A stretch of 64,000 bases of DNA. Source: CBDUVZ01 sp965370805 (GTDB lineage: Bacteria; Hydrothermota; Tepidihabitantia; Tepidihabitantales; Tepidihabitantaceae). The stretch lies in NCBI GenBank assembly GCA_965370805.1, contig CBDUVZ010000001.1:1-64000 (forward strand), written 5' to 3'. Shown here in pieces: positions 31,000 through 39,011 of the stretch; positions within the stretch are counted from its first letter, which is position 1, and each line of letters opens with the position of its first letter. The notes under the pieces are model-generated. The model saw only the letters and a list, made by a program, of their open reading frames with translations, searched no databases and was not told where the DNA came from. The position numbers and the translations under genes are program-made.

Positions 31000-31682
31000 A
31001 GCTCACCTGGCTGCAGGCGGGCGGCGTTATCATCCTGGCGGTGCTTGCGTTCGGCTGGGCTGAGTTGTACCTGCCGCTGGGCGAGAGCTTCCGGGTGGAT
31101 GTGTTCGAGCTTGCCACCCGACTGCGGCAGGCGAGAGGCGATATCGCCTGGCTTCGGGGCAACAATCCCCGGCTGCGGACGGAGATCGACGAACTGAGCC
31201 TGGCAGTTGCCGAACTGGGGGACAAGTTCGCCAGCGCGTTCTCGGATGACCTGTACCTGGCAATCAATGCCGCCGCAAACCGGCTCTATCTTCGGCGAGG
31301 CCGGAAGGTAATCCGCGAAGCGGTCATCTCGACCGGGAGTGACGACACGCTGAAGCAGGGAGGCAGGAAATTCATATTCGATACCCCGCGCGGAATCATG
31401 ACCGTCTGGCGTAAGAAAAAGGACCCGGTCTGGATCAAGCCGGACTGGGCTTTCCTCGAGAAAGGCGAATCGATTCCGGATATCGAATCACCGCTGCGGA
31501 GGCAGGACGACGTGCTCGGCGCGTACCTGCTGGACCTGGGTGGAGGAGTGGCGATTCACGGAACCCAGGCTACTTACCTGCTCGGCCGGAGCGTTACTCA
31601 CGGCTGCATCAGGGTCGGCCGGGATGACCTGAAGGTGCTCTGGGATTCGGTGCCGGTGAAAACCAAGGTCTACATCTACTGA
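30996..31682 (+). CDS. L,D-transpeptidase (YkuD domain)
   Basis: A 228-residue protein with an N-terminal membrane anchor (GVIILAVLAFGWAELYLPLG), a short coiled coil (about 35-75) and a YkuD domain. DLYLAINAAANRLYLRRGRK and FIFDTPRGIMTV lead to the catalytic stretch VAIHGTQ...SVTHGCIRV with nucleophile Cys204. By family it forms 3-3 cross-links in peptidoglycan or attaches proteins to it, in the periplasm. The ATG at 30996 overlaps the upstream stop (ATGA); the frame is open further upstream but that part lies in the other gene. A paralogue follows with TGATG overlap. Confidence 0.9.
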   Translation: MKLTWLQAGGVIILAVLAFGWAELYLPLGESFRVDVFELATRLRQARGDIAWLRGNNPRLRTEIDELSLAVAELGDKFASAFSDDLYLAINAAANRLYLRRGRKVIREAVISTGSDDTLKQGGRKFIFDTPRGIMTVWRKKKDPVWIKPDWAFLEKGESIPDIESPLRRQDDVLGAYLLDLGGGVAIHGTQATYLLGRSVTHGCIRVGRDDLKVLWDSVPVKTKVYIY

Positions 31683-32332
31683 TGGACAGGTACAACCGCG
31701 TGCTTTCGATTGTGGCCGTAGTCGCGGCCGCGCTGGCGTTTGCCCGGCTGACGGATGCATTCGGGAAGCGGGAGCTTGTCCGGGTTGCCCACGAGCTCGA
31801 TTCCGAGCTGGCCGTGGTTGACGGGCAATACCGGCAGCTCATCGCCGAGGCGGACCGCCTGGACCAGGATGAGCGGCTGCTCTGCCAGCGGATTGCGTTC
31901 ATGTCCAAGCGGGAGCATTACCTGGTCATCAGCCGTCGTCGTCGTCGGCTGCAACTGCTGCTCGGGGACAAGGAGATGCTCGAGGTGAAGTACAAGCTGC
32001 GCGGGCCGGCTGACGGTGTCAGCGGGTTCGGGTCCCTTCCCAAAGCGACGCTCGAGGTTCTTGGCGTCGAGACCCGGACCAGTTGGCATCGGCCCGACTG
32101 GCTGTACCGCCTGGAGGGAATCGATCCACCGGCGGACTCGTTCCGGCGGCTGGTGCGCGATGCCTTCGGCCCGGGTCAGATCTTCCTGGGCGGCGCGATT
32201 GCGATTCACGGCCGGGTCAGGGACCAGGTACCGGCGGAGGCGATTGACCACACGTACCTGCAACTCGATGACGCGTCGCTCAAGGCAGTAGTCGGGGCAC
32301 TCAAACCTGGCGCGCTGGTGTTCATTCAGTAG
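31682..32332 (+). CDS. L,D-transpeptidase-like paralogue lacking the catalytic cysteine
   Basis: A 216-residue membrane-anchored protein that mirrors its upstream neighbour: N-terminal helix, coiled coil (about 25-75), then a YkuD-like domain. The motif AIHGRVRDQ matches AIHGTQATY, but SVTHGCIRVGRDDLK has become AIDHTYLQLDDASLK, so the nucleophilic Cys is Tyr and the HG is HT. The fold end GALVFIQ parallels KTKVYIY. It is thus a predicted pseudoenzyme, perhaps a regulator or structural partner of the active transpeptidase, with which it is translationally coupled. Confidence 0.75.
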   Translation: MDRYNRVLSIVAVVAAALAFARLTDAFGKRELVRVAHELDSELAVVDGQYRQLIAEADRLDQDERLLCQRIAFMSKREHYLVISRRRRRLQLLLGDKEMLEVKYKLRGPADGVSGFGSLPKATLEVLGVETRTSWHRPDWLYRLEGIDPPADSFRRLVRDAFGPGQIFLGGAIAIHGRVRDQVPAEAIDHTYLQLDDASLKAVVGALKPGALVFIQ

Positions 32333-32343
32333 CACCGGGCCGG

Positions 32344-32372
32344 TTGACATGCGGGGATTGGTATCATATCCT
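32344..32372 (+). promoter_or_regulatory. Promoter of tRNA-Ser
   Basis: TTGACA (32344-32349), 17-bp spacer and TATCCT (32367-32372), about 55 bases ahead of the tRNA. Confidence 0.6.
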
Positions 32373-32426
32373 GCCTGTGGCTTGAGTTCGGTTGCTGTGC
32401 TCTGACAATCAGGATTATCAGTCTGC

Positions 32427-32514
<88 letters not shown>

Positions 32515-32523
32515 TTCTTGTTC

Positions 32524-32552
32524 TTGACATCCTTCTGCCTTTGCCCTATGCT
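32524..32552 (+). promoter_or_regulatory. Promoter of the BPL_N protein gene, leaderless
   Basis: TTGACA (32524-32529), 17-bp spacer and TATGCT (32547-32552), then 7 bases to ATG 32560. It starts only ten bases after the tRNA-Ser gene. Confidence 0.6.
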
Positions 32553-32559
32553 CCGGGCG

Positions 32560-34095
32560 ATGGCTGCGGCTGTGCGAAACGGTATCCTCGGCGTTCTCTC
32601 AGCATTGATACTGGTTGCAGTCCTTCCTGAGGCACAGGCAGCCGAGGGGTTCTACAAGGACGTGTTCATGGACGGCGGACGGTGGCTGACGCACCGGACC
32701 CGGTTGTATGCGGCGGAGAGCCTCGGGTTGGAGATGGAGTATCTTGCCGCGGCCGATTCCATGCTCATGCAGCGAATCATGGTGCGCGGTCCTGATGATG
32801 CCAACGGAGGCCTGCTGTATCCGGATGGCGAGCCGCGGTTCCGGGTTGTCTACACCAATGGCGGCAGAGCGGGGCGGCACGGCACCGCGCTCGGCGACAC
32901 CGGGCGGCAGCGAATCAGAGATTTCTATCATCACGGTGGCAGCTACACCGGTTCCTGCGCCGGGGCGTTCATTGCTTCGCTGAGCAGCCAGGATTCCGGA
33001 GTCGTCGAGAGCTACTACCACATCTGGCCCGGAAGAACCCGGTGTACGAACATGTTCGATGTCCAGACCGGCCATTTCGTCCCGATCAGCTCACCGCTGC
33101 TGGACTACTATGACTTCGGGGGAGACGGCTACATCGATAATGTCTATCACAACGGCGGGTGCTATGCCAATGAGGTTATCAACTACCCGCCCGGAACCGA
33201 AGTCCTGCTCAGGTACGACACCCTCGGATTCCCGGCTCACTGGAAAGCGAGTTGCTGGGCATACAAGGGGGCGGATACGACCGGCCGCATTGTGCTCGTC
33301 GGCTCTCACCCGGAGGGGTACAGCTTTGGTGAGCGGCTGCACCTGATGATGGCGATGACGCAGTACGCGCTGGATGGTCAGGGCAGCCCGTACGTCAAGG
33401 CTGCGCTGGCGAACGGCGTGACAAGGCACATGGACCGTCCGACCGGAGACGACCCGGCGTACGTTATGGTCGGGGACCGGCAGTACCACCATTTCGCGAT
33501 TGACGTTCATTCCCGGGCGAGCAACCTGACAGTGACTCTGAACGGCAACGATTCGTTCGACCTGAACCTGTACTTGAAGCATGAAGACTTCGCGTTCCGC
33601 AGCACGGCTGACCATGCCGATACTTCGCTGGGTGCGGACAAAGCCATACATCTAGCTGAGCCGGCGGTCGGAAGATGGTTCGTTGGGGTGGAGTGTGCCA
33701 CTACGGTCCAGGCTCATCTGCAGGGCGACAGCTTCTACCTGTACTCCGGCCGGACCGATGTGCTCGACGGGGTTGACTACTCGATAACCGCCAGTTGGAG
33801 CCCGGGCGGAGTTGCTGATTGCCCGCCTGTGGTTCGTGACCGCGGATTGAGCGCGTTCCCCAGTCCGTTCCGAACGGTGTGCGAGATATCGGTTCCTCCG
33901 GGAGCCGGGGATATCGAAGTGTACGACATGAGCGGCCGGCAGGTCGCCTCATCTCGGGACCGGTCGCTTACCCGGACCAGGTCAGGGAACAGGTATCGTT
34001 GGCAGCCGGGTGAGTCGGTTGGAGCCGGGGTGTATCTGATCCGGGTCCGGACCGGCGAAGCGTCGGTCACGAAGCGGGTTGTGTACCTGAGATAG
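32560..34095 (+). CDS. Secreted BPL_N (glutamine-amidotransferase-like) protein with type IX sorting tail
   Basis: A 511-residue exported protein. The signal peptide is followed by a class-I amidotransferase-like domain (about 30-290): FRVVYTNGGRAGRHG and GGSYTGSCAGAFIAS, the Cys in GSCAGAF being the nucleophile position, as in the N-terminal domain of biotin-protein-ligase-like proteins (BPL_N). A PPC-like beta domain (about 310-425) comes next, and the last 80 residues (AFPSPFRTVCEISV, IEVYDMSGRQVASS, GAGVYLIRVRTGE) are a type IX-like sorting tail. The earlier ATG at 32548 overlaps the -10 box, so 32560 is used. Substrate unknown; probably surface-attached or released. Confidence 0.85.
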   Translation: MAAAVRNGILGVLSALILVAVLPEAQAAEGFYKDVFMDGGRWLTHRTRLYAAESLGLEMEYLAAADSMLMQRIMVRGPDDANGGLLYPDGEPRFRVVYTNGGRAGRHGTALGDTGRQRIRDFYHHGGSYTGSCAGAFIASLSSQDSGVVESYYHIWPGRTRCTNMFDVQTGHFVPISSPLLDYYDFGGDGYIDNVYHNGGCYANEVINYPPGTEVLLRYDTLGFPAHWKASCWAYKGADTTGRIVLVGSHPEGYSFGERLHLMMAMTQYALDGQGSPYVKAALANGVTRHMDRPTGDDPAYVMVGDRQYHHFAIDVHSRASNLTVTLNGNDSFDLNLYLKHEDFAFRSTADHADTSLGADKAIHLAEPAVGRWFVGVECATTVQAHLQGDSFYLYSGRTDVLDGVDYSITASWSPGGVADCPPVVRDRGLSAFPSPFRTVCEISVPPGAGDIEVYDMSGRQVASSRDRSLTRTRSGNRYRWQPGESVGAGVYLIRVRTGEASVTKRVVYLR

Positions 34096-34119
34096 GCTTG
34101 ACAGGTTACTGAGGCGTAG

Positions 34120-34136
34120 CGTGCCCTGTGGGCACG
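34120..34136 (+). terminator. Hairpin downstream of the BPL_N gene
   Basis: CGTGCCC, loop TGT, GGGCACG is a perfect 7-bp stem 25 bases past the stop. No T-tract follows, so it may be a processing or weak termination structure. Confidence 0.3.
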
Positions 34137-34200
34137 TTGCCTGCCTTGTGTGCTTTCATTGGGGTAGGAACCGAGTCGCCCGGCATTTGGTCAAAGTGAC

Positions 34201-34368
34201 ATGGCAGAAGGTACCGGCATCCACATCGACCCGGTCTGCAAGATGGAGGTGCTCGAGGCACACGAAGCCGTGACAATCCGACGCACCGCGTCGGTTCCTC
34301 GACTCCTCAAATTCTTGCCCCTTTCTGTCTCATCTTTTCACCTTCATCCTTTGCCTTTCTCTGTTTGA
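34201..34368 (+). pseudogene. YHS-domain N-terminal fragment (left flank of the inserted segment)
   Basis: The frame opens MAEGTGIHIDPVCKMEVLEA, which is the start of a YHS metal-binding domain (DPVCxMxV), but after about 25 codons it runs into unrelated sequence (RLLKFLPLSVSSFHLHPLPF) and stops at 34366. The 25 bases at 34223-34247 are identical to 36438-36462 in the fragment on the other side of the regulator gene. The YHS domain is normally about 45 residues with a CxxxC downstream, which is missing here. Confidence 0.5.
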
Positions 34369-34393
34369 CAACCAGCCACCTTTGTGCTATGCT
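34365..34393 (+). promoter_or_regulatory. Promoter of the multi-domain regulator, leaderless
   Basis: TTGACA (34365-34370), 17-bp spacer and TATGCT (34388-34393), then 8 bases to ATG 34402. It lies inside the segment bounded by the direct repeats, so the gene travels with its own promoter. Confidence 0.65.
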
Positions 34394-34401
34394 GGCAAGT
34401 A

Positions 34402-36369
34402 ATGAAAACGAGTAATCTGAGCGCCCCCAGACTCCGCAGCGAACGCAAGCACAAGGACAGTCATGTCCAAACGGCACAGGCGCCGGCCAGACGACTGCGG
34501 CTCCGGCTTGACGGCTACCTCGACCAGGCACGGCTTGGACCTCGGGCCACAGACGCTCTTCACCGGCTGGGCGTAAGAACGGTAGGGCAATTCCTCGCTG
34601 TGGACGTTTCGAGGATACTGGAGCTATATGGCTGCGGCCAAGTTGCCTATCGGAGGGCGAAAAGCGCCCAGACACGCATAAGGGACAAGTTCTCCAAGGG
34701 GACTACTACTTCCACCAAACGGGAATTGGATCTGGCGTGGCGTGTCATTGACCTGATCGGGATGATCTCGTTGCGAGAGGTTCTCGACATCCACAAAAGG
34801 GATGCACTGCGGGTTTCTGGCCATGGCATCCAGGCTTGGCGTGGGGTCATCGCTCTCCAGCAACTGATTGCTCAGAGTTTGAAGGGTCGCAAGACCCGGA
34901 AAGCAGTTCCACTGAACTTCGGCAACCCGGTTTCTCTCTCCATGCTGGAACTACTACCAGTTTTCTCGTCTGACAGCACCTCAAGGCCATCGGCCATCGT
35001 GTTGCACAAGAGCTATCGCGGGGAGATACCAGTGACAGAGCTTCTTCTTCTGCCGCGCGTAGAACGAATGCTTTCAGAATTAGGCATTGACACTCTTGGC
35101 GCTCTTCTACTGACGCCGGCCAGAGTTCTGACGAACCAGAAGAATCTTGGCGAAGTCACACTTGCGAAGGTCCAAGACACAATAAGGGACTTTCTACTTC
35201 ATACCGCTACGTCTGCCGATGCCAGTGCCTTGGATTTCTCTTCTTCCAGCGGTCTGGTCAGAAGTTTTGTGCGTCGTGCGTTCGACGACCAGCGCACAGC
35301 GGGAATTCTGCTGAGCCGCTTCGGTTTGGGCCGCAGCGACATCCTGACGTACAAGGAAGTCGGCAAAGAGTATGGAATCACGCGGGCGCGCGTCGGGCAG
35401 ATAGTCCAAGTCGGGCCGCGAGTCCTTTCGTCCCAGGTCAAACTGAGGCTTCTAGCTCCGCTCTGGGCGGAAGTAGACAAGATCATAGGCAAGAACGGGG
35501 GGCTCATTGAAGTCTCCACACTGGCTCAGAAGCTCAGCCATCGATTCGATTGGAAAAGCTGCCCCAGGATTCATACCCTGGCGAATATCCTTCTGCTGAA
35601 CCGGGAACTGCATGTCTATGAGAATGCGGAGTCCGTCACCAGCGCCGACTTCCTCAGGCGGCAAATAGAGGCAGACTTGGTGTGTCGGGAGGGCTTCCCT
35701 TGTGTAACCTGTGGTCAGGGTCCCATCAATCTGAGCAGGGCATTCAAGTCCGGACCAGAGGAAATGGGCATCAAAGAAGCTGGCCGCAGGATAGCTGCCA
35801 TCTGCAGCAAGTACTGCCCCCGAGGTGCCGAACCACCAAGCCGCTTTCCTTCAGTTCTTGTGGTCCATTTCGCACTGCGCACTGACAATGTGATAGTCCA
35901 GGGTGACCGAGTCCATACCAAGAGACACTGGTTACTCTGTCGGAGTGAATCCCTGAAGGAGGTGATCGCTGCCACACTCGAAGTGGTCGGGTATCCGGTG
36001 CACTACAGCGAACTGGCCAGCCGCATCCGTAGTGAAAGCACAAGATTCAAGAATGTACCTGACCGATCTATCCATACCTGCCTGATGTACTATGGCCGGT
36101 TCCAGTTGGCAGGGCGTGGAGCCTACGGCCTGGCATCCTGGAAGATAAGGCCATACAAGTCCCGCACCCAGGCTATTATCGAATTGCTGGAAAAGCATGG
36201 CAAGCCGATGTCCGCTTCACAAGTGATTTCTCGTCTCACACGGGGCGGAGCACTCAAGCCCCAGAATCTCCGGGCCGCACTGTGCGAACATCCGCGCTTC
36301 GTGGAAGTAGAAGAAGGCGTGTACGACCTGCGAGAACGGGTCAAACAGGATACGAGACGGAAATCGTGA
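34402..36369 (+). CDS. Large multi-domain DNA-binding protein: alpha-CTD-like, sigma-4-like and HARE-HTH-like domains
   Basis: A 655-residue protein with no signal or membrane segment. Domains I can assign by pattern: alpha-CTD-like helix-hairpin-helix at about 43-90 (TDALHRLGVRTVGQFLAVDV) and again at about 210-265 (ERMLSELGIDTLGALLLTPA); a sigma-region-4-like helix-turn-helix at about 290-340 (YKEVGKEYGITRARVGQIVQ); a cysteine cluster near 428-472 (C, then CVTC, then CSKYC); and two HARE-HTH-like modules at about 517-580 and 588-645 (EVVGYPVHYSELASRI; LEKHGKPMSASQVISRL). Start ATG 34402 is 8 bases past a -10 box. Base composition is lower in GC than the neighbours. Likely role: transcription-linked regulator or defence-associated sensor; the specific job is unknown. 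Confidence 0.8.
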   Translation: MKTSNLSAPRLRSERKHKDSHVQTAQAPARRLRLRLDGYLDQARLGPRATDALHRLGVRTVGQFLAVDVSRILELYGCGQVAYRRAKSAQTRIRDKFSKGTTTSTKRELDLAWRVIDLIGMISLREVLDIHKRDALRVSGHGIQAWRGVIALQQLIAQSLKGRKTRKAVPLNFGNPVSLSMLELLPVFSSDSTSRPSAIVLHKSYRGEIPVTELLLLPRVERMLSELGIDTLGALLLTPARVLTNQKNLGEVTLAKVQDTIRDFLLHTATSADASALDFSSSSGLVRSFVRRAFDDQRTAGILLSRFGLGRSDILTYKEVGKEYGITRARVGQIVQVGPRVLSSQVKLRLLAPLWAEVDKIIGKNGGLIEVSTLAQKLSHRFDWKSCPRIHTLANILLLNRELHVYENAESVTSADFLRRQIEADLVCREGFPCVTCGQGPINLSRAFKSGPEEMGIKEAGRRIAAICSKYCPRGAEPPSRFPSVLVVHFALRTDNVIVQGDRVHTKRHWLLCRSESLKEVIAATLEVVGYPVHYSELASRIRSESTRFKNVPDRSIHTCLMYYGRFQLAGRGAYGLASWKIRPYKSRTQAIIELLEKHGKPMSASQVISRLTRGGALKPQNLRAALCEHPRFVEVEEGVYDLRERVKQDTRRKS

Positions 36370-36394
36370 TGCCAAGCAATGGGAACAGGGCAGG

Positions 36395-36625
36395 GTGGTG
36401 CTTGGTCTGAGCAATCGCACGGCAGAAAACAGAACTTACATCGACCCGGTCTGCAAGATGGAAGTGCGCGCACTGCTTCGGGAAGCCGGACGGCTGAAGA
36501 TAGAGCGGCTGTACTTCGGCGCGGATACGCCCGGATTCTACGCGCGGCTGGGTGCGGAAGTGCATGAGCAGGTGACCGACGATTCCTGCATCATGTCCCT
36601 GGAAACGGATGCCCGGCCGACCTGA
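36395..36625 (+). pseudogene. YHS start joined to GNAT acetyltransferase end (right flank of the inserted segment)
   Basis: The frame reads AENRTYIDPVCKMEVRALLR, then LKIERLYFGADTPGFYARLG and VTDDSCIMSLE. The first part duplicates the YHS start found at 34201; the rest is the C-terminal part of a GNAT N-acetyltransferase (PGFYARLGAEV is the usual acetyl-CoA-fold end). The acetyl-CoA loop and the first half of the GNAT domain are absent. It looks like a chimeric or decayed remnant rather than a working enzyme. Confidence 0.55.
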
Positions 36626-36692
36626 CCCGCAGAGTTGCGACCGGAAGTGCCTTCCGGTGGAACCCGCACTGGCATTCTCCGTAAAGCGTGCT

Positions 36693-37001
36693 ATGTCACG
36701 CATGGTTCGCAGTCGCGACGCGGTCTTGAATACCTTGGCCGAGCACCGGGACGCAATCCGGTCGCTCGGGGTCCGCAGCCTGGCTCTGTTCGGCTCGGTA
36801 GTGACCGGGACGGCGTCCGAGTCGAGCGACCTCGACTTCCTCGTCGAGTTCGAGCACAAGAGCTTTGATAACTACATGGACCTGAAGGCATTCCTGGAGG
36901 ATCTGTTCGACTGCCGCGTGGACCTCGTGCTCAAGAACGCCCTCAAGCCCCGTCTGCGTGAACCGATACTGGCCGCCGCTGTCCATGCCCCGGGACTATA
37001 G
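36693..37001 (+). CDS. MNT-type nucleotidyltransferase (antitoxin half of an MNT/HepT pair)
   Basis: A 102-residue minimal nucleotidyltransferase. The motif LALFGSVVTGTASESSDLDF supplies the GS and DxD residues and VDLVLKNALKPRLREPILAA the third acidic position and C-terminal helix, as in MNT proteins. In intact pairs MNT adenylylates the HepT RNase toxin and neutralises it. Here the partner gene begins in the usual overlapping position but is broken. The frame is open upstream to 36609; ATG 36693 fits the usual start. Confidence 0.85.
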   Translation: MSRMVRSRDAVLNTLAEHRDAIRSLGVRSLALFGSVVTGTASESSDLDFLVEFEHKSFDNYMDLKAFLEDLFDCRVDLVLKNALKPRLREPILAAAVHAPGL

Positions 37002-37053
37002 AGTCTACCTCGAGGACATCCTGGAAGCCGCCGAGGCCGAGTCCACCGAGTGA
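36985..37053 (+). pseudogene. Truncated HepT-like toxin gene
   Basis: The frame begins MPRDYRVYLEDILEAAEAES and ends after 22 residues at TGA 37051. The first 15 residues match the start of HepT proteins (about 110 residues), and the ATG overlaps the MNT gene as in normal operons. The catalytic RxxxxH region is gone. So the toxin is lost while the antitoxin-like gene is retained. Confidence 0.7.
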
Positions 37054-37195
37054 ACCGGGGCGGAAGATCAACCGCCAAGAACGCCGAGAGCGCCAAGGGC
37101 ACGAAGAAGTCAAGAGTCGAGTATCAAACCGCAGGTGTCAGAGTGTGAATGACAGCGTGCGCGGGCCTGGGGAACCGGAGTCGATTCCTGGCGGG
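37054..37195. other. Short gap with repeat-like sequence
   Basis: No gene is seen. The words GATCAACCGCCAAGAACGCC and GAGAGCGCCAAGGGCACGAAG resemble the CACAAAG...CACGAAG part of the interspersed family at 20.3, 27.1 and 44.6 kb. Confidence 0.3.
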
Positions 37196-37873
37196 CTATT
37201 CGTCCGGGTCGTCGGGCGTGCCGTCGGGTTTGTACCCGAGCTTGTGGTACGGATTGACGAGCGACGAGGCGACGTTCTTCAGGTGGGCGGCGACCCGCTT
37301 CAGGAACCGGATCAGCAGCGCCCGGATGACCGCTTCGCGGCCGCGAAGCTCGGTGTCGGAGAGGAGCTTGTCGGTCAGGGTGTCGCACTCCCGGGCCAGT
37401 TGTGCCTGCATCTCCATCGCTTTGCGCCCGAGTTCGGAATCGCCCTGCTCAAATGCCTGGATGGTCATTTCGTACACCCGGGCAACCCCGGCTTCGATTT
37501 CGCGGATGGCGTCAACGTGCTGGCCGGTCAGTTTCTCGGGGTAGTGATGCGCCAGCTCGACCAGGTTCTTGCAGTAGTCGCCGATACGCTCGATGTCACC
37601 GACGATACTGGACAGAAAGAGCGCGGCGACGTAGTCCTGCTGCGGGTTGACCGCGAAGTGCTCGGCAATCTTGCGGCGAACCGAAATTTCGTGCCGGTTC
37701 ATCTTCCGGTCGATGGCGTAGATGTCCTCGGCCTCGCGTTCGTTGTCCAGCAGGACGCGGAGCGAGTACTGGAACATCTGCAGCCCGAGCTTGAGCATCT
37801 CGGTGCAGGTATCGGTCGCCTCACTCAGGAGGTTCGTCTTCCGCCAGACTTGAAAGAAATCAGCAAACAACAT
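37196..37873 (-). CDS. PhoU-domain protein (cytosolic partner of the Na/Pi transporter)
   Basis: A 225-residue all-helical protein of the PhoU/DUF47-like type: a DIYAIDRKMNRHEISVRRKI segment, LFLSSIVGDIERIGDYCKNL with the conserved E/D...D...N residues of PhoU metal clusters, and a second helical half. Its ATG overlaps the stop of the transporter gene (TGATG). The frame runs a further 36 codons upstream within that gene. In such pairs the PhoU protein regulates the Na/Pi transporter or is its C-terminal module split off. Confidence 0.88.
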   Translation of the reverse strand: MLFADFFQVWRKTNLLSEATDTCTEMLKLGLQMFQYSLRVLLDNEREAEDIYAIDRKMNRHEISVRRKIAEHFAVNPQQDYVAALFLSSIVGDIERIGDYCKNLVELAHHYPEKLTGQHVDAIREIEAGVARVYEMTIQAFEQGDSELGRKAMEMQAQLARECDTLTDKLLSDTELRGREAVIRALLIRFLKRVAAHLKNVASSLVNPYHKLGYKPDGTPDDPDE

Positions 37874-38973
37874 CAGTTTCTCCTCGTAAGGATAACGACA
37901 AGCAGCGGTATTGCAAAGAAGACGACACCGGTGTAGACCAGGGCCCAGACCCGGCGTCGGGCGCAGAACCGGCCCCACCACCGGGCGGTCGTAATCGGGA
38001 CCACTTTCAGCGGGTACCAGATGACGGTGCCGAAGATGTTGAAGCAGAGGTGGGCGAATGCAATCTGGATTGCGCCGACCGAACCGGTCACCAGGGCGGC
38101 CAGGATTGCGGTCACGGTCGTGCCGATGTTGGCCCCGATTGAGTAGGGGAATATCTGGCGCAGGGTCAGCAGGCCGGCCCCGGCCAGCGGCACCGCAATC
38201 GACAGCGTCGCGGAACTGGACTGGACGATAGCGGTGAACGCCAGCCCGACCAGGAACGCCTTGGCCGCGTTACCGAACAGGTATTTGTCGACTACGAGCT
38301 CGATTCGGCGACTGATGAGCGAGCGCATCATGTCGACGATGAACTTCAGGGCGCCGAAAAGCAGGACCAGGGAGAGTATCAGAATCACGAGCGGGTGGCC
38401 GCCGACCAGTTTGCCGACCGCATGGGCGACCGGCTTGGTGACGAACTTGAGCGGGCTGACAAAGGTGAACCCGCCGACGTCGGTGAACGCCCGGGCCAGG
38501 ATGCCGGAGACCCGGGCGAGCGGGTGGAACATGATCTCCACCGGCAGCAGGACGATGACCGACAGGATATTGAAGATATCGTGGATGACCGCGGCCGGGA
38601 ATGCCCGCTCGAACTCCTGGCGCCGGGTGGCGTGGGCAAACGATACCAGCGTATTGGTGATTGTCGTTCCGATGTTGGCGCCCATTATCAGCGGGATGGC
38701 GTGTTCGATGTCGAGCGTACCGGCGGCCACCAGGCCGACGACCAGCGACGTGGTCGAAGACGAACTCTGGACCAGCGACGTCGCCAGGATGCCGACGAAC
38801 AGGCCGGCAATCGGCGCGGCGGTAACCGACAGCAGGGTGGCGGCGAACCCGCCGCCCAGGCCTTTGAACCCGTCGCCGAGCAGCGTGATTGACAGCAGGA
38901 AAACGTAGAGTGCGGCGGCGAATATCGCGATTCGCACGCCAGCCGGCAGCTTCCGAAGGTCAGGGAGGTTCAC
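37873..38973 (-). CDS. Na/Pi cotransporter family protein (NptA/PNaS type)
   Basis: A 366-residue inner-membrane protein with about eight to nine helices in two inverted halves, each carrying the signature QSSS: GILATSLVQSSSSTTSLVVG and GLAFTAIVQSSSATLSIAVP, plus GANIGTTIT and GANIGTTVT. It transports phosphate with sodium. The start is GTG 38973, about 10 bases beyond a -10 box. It is encoded with the PhoU-like gene, the usual arrangement. Confidence 0.93.
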   Translation of the reverse strand: MNLPDLRKLPAGVRIAIFAAALYVFLLSITLLGDGFKGLGGGFAATLLSVTAAPIAGLFVGILATSLVQSSSSTTSLVVGLVAAGTLDIEHAIPLIMGANIGTTITNTLVSFAHATRRQEFERAFPAAVIHDIFNILSVIVLLPVEIMFHPLARVSGILARAFTDVGGFTFVSPLKFVTKPVAHAVGKLVGGHPLVILILSLVLLFGALKFIVDMMRSLISRRIELVVDKYLFGNAAKAFLVGLAFTAIVQSSSATLSIAVPLAGAGLLTLRQIFPYSIGANIGTTVTAILAALVTGSVGAIQIAFAHLCFNIFGTVIWYPLKVVPITTARWWGRFCARRRVWALVYTGVVFFAIPLLVVILTRRN

Positions 38974-38983
38974 CAGCGCCCGC

Positions 38984-39011
38984 AGTCTAGAGGCGGCTCA
39001 AGCGAAGTCAA
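38984..39011 (-). promoter_or_regulatory. Promoter of the Na/Pi transporter operon, nearly leaderless
   Basis: TTGACT (39006-39011), 16-bp spacer and TAGACT (38984-38989) on the minus strand, then 10 bases to the GTG. The predicted leader is only about three bases. Confidence 0.6.

Noticed and set aside
34384..34401. GTG 34384 as start of the multi-domain regulator
   Set aside because: It lies within the promoter spacer upstream of the -10; ATG 34402 in the same frame is 8 bases past the -10.
34248..36437. Transposon or insertion sequence
   Set aside because: No transposase gene or terminal inverted repeats were found; the flanking 25-bp identity encodes a YHS motif and may be a gene duplication, so I report it as a rearranged segment rather than a mobile element.
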